Source of the DNA: Ktedonobacter sp. SOSP1-85
Lineage (GTDB): Bacteria; Chloroflexota; Ktedonobacteria; Ktedonobacterales; Ktedonobacteraceae
Length of the DNA stretch: 64,000 bases
Assembly (NCBI RefSeq): GCF_016587415.1
Contig: NZ_BNJI01000002.1
Coordinates: 310,001-374,000 of the forward strand
Direction of reading: 5' to 3'
Shown in pieces: positions 61,907 through 64,000 of this stretch. The stretch's first letter is position 1; every line of letters begins with the position of its first letter. Position numbers and translations under genes: made by a program. The notes beneath the pieces were generated by a model that searched no databases, was not told where the DNA came from, and saw only the letters and a list, made by a program, of their open reading frames with translations.

Positions 61907-62668
61907 TTACAGTGCCTCCTTTTTGCCAATGATGGCCAGAAAGATCTCCTCCAGGGTCGGTTGTTTTTCCACATACTCCTTTTGAGCAGGGGGAAAGAGC
62001 TGTTTGAGCTCTGCGAGCGTGCCGCTGGCAATGATCGTGCCCTCATGGAGAATGGCAATGCGATCAGCAAGCTGTTCCGCCTCGTCCAGGTACTGCGTGG
62101 TCAAGAAGACGGTGATGCCACCATCAGCCAGCTCCTTCACCACCTTCCACATCTCGATGCGGGCCTCGGGGTCCAGCCCGGTGGTCGGCTCGTCAAGGAA
62201 CAGGATCGGCGGTGTTCCCACCAGGCTCATGGCGATATCAAGTCTGCGGCGCATCCCGCCTGAATACGTCGACGCACGGCGGTTGGCGGCATCGGTTAAA
62301 CCGAAGCGGGTCAGCAGATCGTCGGCTACCTGGCGCGGATTCTTGAGGTGTCGGAGCCTGGCGATCATGATCAGATTTTCTTTCCCGGTCAATATCTCAT
62401 CCACGGCGGCAAATTGCCCGGTCAGACTGATTGCTTGCCGCACGTGGGCTGGCTGTGACGCCACATCAAAGCCGTTGACGATAGCCGTTCCGCCGTCCTG
62501 TTTGAGCAGCGTGGTGAGGATTTTGACCAGCGTGGTCTTGCCCGCGCCGTTGGAGCCGAGCAGGGCAAAAATGCTGCCCTGCTCCACGCTGAAATGCACG
62601 CCTTTTAAGACATCAAGCTTTTTGTAGGATTTTTGTATATCTTGTACCTGAATTGCAGTATTTGACAC
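61907..62668 (-). CDS. DrrA-like ABC exporter ATPase
   Basis: A 253-residue ATPase. Walker A is GSNGAGKTTL, the signature YSGGMRRRLDIAMSLVG, and Walker B ILFLDEPTTGLDPEARIEMW. The motifs and the C-terminal EIFLAIIG resemble drug-resistance ATPases such as DrrA. The GTG start at 62668 has AAGGAG 7 bases upstream; a nearby ATG is out of frame. It is the second gene of a pentapeptide-ATPase-permease operon transcribed leftwards. Confidence 0.93.
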   Translation of the reverse strand: MSNTAIQVQDIQKSYKKLDVLKGVHFSVEQGSIFALLGSNGAGKTTLVKILTTLLKQDGGTAIVNGFDVASQPAHVRQAISLTGQFAAVDEILTGKENLIMIARLRHLKNPRQVADDLLTRFGLTDAANRRASTYSGGMRRRLDIAMSLVGTPPILFLDEPTTGLDPEARIEMWKVVKELADGGITVFLTTQYLDEAEQLADRIAILHEGTIIASGTLAELKQLFPPAQKEYVEKQPTLEEIFLAIIGKKEAL

Positions 62669-62679
62669 ATTTTTTCTCC

Positions 62680-63543
62680 TTATGATAGAACCGTTACCTT
62701 CGAGACATCAGCTCCCAAGCCTTTGAGCGCGGCATACGTGAGCTTATCCATCATCGCGCCGTCAAAGTGAATGGATTGTATGGCACGCTTCAGAGACCAG
62801 ATCCCCACCTGGCGGAAAGACACATTTTTGAGGGTCGCGCCCTGAAACGACACATCCTTGAGTGCCGGCAGGTCAAACGTGACGCTGAGAAAGGTCTGCC
62901 CATCAAGTCGCTGTCCGCTCAGGTCGGAATGTTTGAAGTCCACGCCGAGAAAGCGACAGCGTTCAAAAGTTGTTTTTCTCAGGTCGGTCTTCGTCAAGGT
63001 GACATCCGTCAGCGTGACGCCGATGAATTGTGCTCCGACCAGCCCCGACGTGCTGAAGTTGGTGCGCACAAGGATGGCTTCACGGAAGTTCGCATCTGTC
63101 AGGTCAAGGGTGGAGAAATCGCAATCGGTCAGATTGGCGCCTGCAAAATTGGCTTCACGGACATCACTGCCTCGAAATGAGCTCCCGGTGAGGTCTGCGC
63201 CTGTAAAGTCAGAGCCGCGCAACGCGCTCCCTCGAAAATTTCCTTTCTGCGCGATCACGCCCGCAAAGTCGCTCTGTGGCAGATGGCTCGCACTCAAGTT
63301 GATGGCTACCTGCCGCTCCAGCGCGTGGGAGAGGTTGGCGACCTCCCGGACGGTTTGCTCAATGTCGCCGATACTCTCAATGGTCATGGTCAAGGCGGTT
63401 TCATCATCCTTGCCCTCGGCTTTGAGCTCACGGAAGCGCTCCTGCAAATCAGAGAGCAGATCAGCCTGTAATTCGGCGACGCTTTTGACCTCCTCGTAGG
63501 GAGCAAACACGCCGTGTACATAGTTGGTCAATTTCTCATTCAT
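62680..63543 (-). CDS. Pentapeptide-repeat protein with HAAS-like N-terminus
   Basis: A 287-residue protein. Residues about 1-75 (YVHGVFAPYEEVKSVAELQADLLSDLQERFRELKAEGK) resemble the small helical prefix domain often found before membrane or repeat proteins in PadR-linked operons. Residues 95-250 are pentapeptide repeats (A(D/N)LxX type), such as GSDFTGADLTGSSFRGSDVREANFAGANL, which fold as a right-handed beta-helix. Some such proteins protect gyrase from quinolones or other toxins. It is first in an operon with a DrrAB-like exporter, only 11 bp from the ATPase start. Function not proven. Confidence 0.88.
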   Translation of the reverse strand: MNEKLTNYVHGVFAPYEEVKSVAELQADLLSDLQERFRELKAEGKDDETALTMTIESIGDIEQTVREVANLSHALERQVAINLSASHLPQSDFAGVIAQKGNFRGSALRGSDFTGADLTGSSFRGSDVREANFAGANLTDCDFSTLDLTDANFREAILVRTNFSTSGLVGAQFIGVTLTDVTLTKTDLRKTTFERCRFLGVDFKHSDLSGQRLDGQTFLSVTFDLPALKDVSFQGATLKNVSFRQVGIWSLKRAIQSIHFDGAMMDKLTYAALKGLGADVSKVTVLS

Positions 63544-63627
63544 AACACTACCTTTCCTTTACAAGAAGTTCTCCAGCACGCGCTTGGCGTACTCCCAGTT
63601 GCGTTTGTTGGGATACCTCGTATGCTG

Positions 63628-63656
63628 ATTATACGGCATAGTACTATGATTGTCAA
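63628..63656 (-). promoter_or_regulatory. Consensus promoter with palindromic spacer
   Basis: On the minus strand TTGACA (63656-63651), 17 bp, then TATAAT (63633-63628), both perfect consensus, drives the pentapeptide operon. The spacer contains the palindrome CATAGTACTATG (63637-63648), a likely repressor site. A further AGTATT...AATACT repeat lies upstream. Confidence 0.8.
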
Positions 63657-63761
63657 TGTAGTATTCAGATTACAATACTTTGCCCGATAAACCAGCGCTC
63701 GGTGCTTTCTTTGGCATCCCTGGGGTGCATGACAAGCTTCCGTGTCGTCGTTTTGTACATC

Positions 63762-63971
63762 CTAGTCCAGGGCTTGCTCATTCGTCTCAAGGGAAAGCAG
63801 AACGAGCCCGAGACTTTGAATTTTCAAGAGAACCCGGTAGAGTGCCGCTTGATCGACCAGTAACCCGCGCAGCACCGTTTTGCCGGATGCCTCGTGAAGA
63901 ATATCGAGTCCCTCAAACCATTCTTGCCAGGACGTGTCCAGATGTCCTTCGATAGAGATAGAGCATCGCAT
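63762..63971 (-). CDS. Small protein, Ktedonobacteria-like
   Basis: 69 residues from ATG 63971 (MRCSISIEGHLDTSWQEWF...); a TTG at 63977 lies 6 bases after the GGAGG part of AAAGGAGGAAGG. The sequence ISIEGHLDTSWQEWFEGLDILHEASGKTVLRGLLVDQAALYRVLLKIQSLGLVLLSLE has a small alpha/beta pattern. It is soluble, with no recognised family. It is a real gene by ribosome site and composition; the operon context is outside the window. Confidence 0.65.
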   Translation of the reverse strand: MRCSISIEGHLDTSWQEWFEGLDILHEASGKTVLRGLLVDQAALYRVLLKIQSLGLVLLSLETNEQALD

Positions 63972-64000
63972 CTGCAACGCCTTCCTCCTTTCGTTCAGGA

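Noticed and set aside
1..64000. tRNA and rRNA genes
   Set aside because: No tRNA T-arm-like or rRNA core sequence was noticed by eye; a dedicated search was not possible.

Overview
The window looks like chromosomal DNA from a spore-forming, filamentous soil-type bacterium, most plausibly class Ktedonobacteria (Chloroflexota). This is inferred from gene content only. The clues are a very large MalT/LuxR-type regulator, a TPR-bearing Hanks-type kinase, many TetR/MarR/XRE-type regulators, two cytochromes P450, CBM2-bearing secreted cellulases, and many small inverted-repeat or decayed IS elements. No rRNA or tRNA gene and no CRISPR array were recognised.

Layout. 0-8 kb: the tail of a RIO-type kinase, a membrane acyltransferase, a tandem 62-bp repeat, an OmpR-type two-component pair, a free-standing discoidin-type domain, a decayed IS-like stretch and a Ser/Thr kinase with seven TPRs. 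8-20.5 kb: a beta-lactamase-fold hydrolase and a small protein divergent from a MarR-type regulator with an unusual C-terminal beta-rich domain, then a short UvrA-like drug-resistance ATPase, a 1005-residue LuxR-type regulator, a DmpA-type self-cleaving peptidase, and a P450 followed by a TetR regulator. 20.5-23.3 kb: a 125-bp MITE with 10-bp target duplications, an orphan phage portal gene and small proteins. 23.6-29.7 kb: a sugar or sugar-acid catabolic locus (two Gfo/Idh/MocA enzymes, a TIM-barrel isomerase, an SDR, a zinc dehydrogenase), controlled by a FadR-type regulator across an 89-bp, perfectly symmetric intergenic palindrome. 29.8-32.8 kb: broken genes (truncated phosphoesterase, frameshifted FHA protein, IS remnant). 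32.9-37.5 kb: TetR/hydrolase, a sugar isomerase, and XRE regulator/aldo-keto reductase pairs. 37.6-43.1 kb: a DeoR regulator divergent from a Leloir-type galactose operon (galE, galT, an inositol-monophosphatase-like gene and a GHMP kinase resembling plant L-arabinokinase). 43.4-57 kb: a plant-cell-wall degradation cluster (GH5-CBM2, GH10-CBM2, GH48-CBM2, GH9-CBM3-CBM2 and a lipoprotein) with a NarL-type two-component system and a membrane protein in the middle. 57-64 kb: two ABC exporters, a second P450, a pentapeptide-repeat protein and a small protein at the edge.

How the parts fit. The secreted glycoside hydrolases would release cello- and xylo-oligosaccharides from plant matter. The DeoR/gal operon and the FadR-controlled dehydrogenase locus would process galactose or arabinose-type sugars and sugar acids. 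The DrrAB-like exporter, pentapeptide protein, UvrA-like ATPase, P450s and TetR/MarR regulators look like xenobiotic or antibiotic handling. The most unusual items are the symmetric operator-promoter at 27.8 kb, the phosphatase plus arabinokinase-like pair in the gal operon, the MarR/beta-domain fusion, the orphan portal gene, several MITE-like elements, and candidate regulatory motifs around the cellulase genes.
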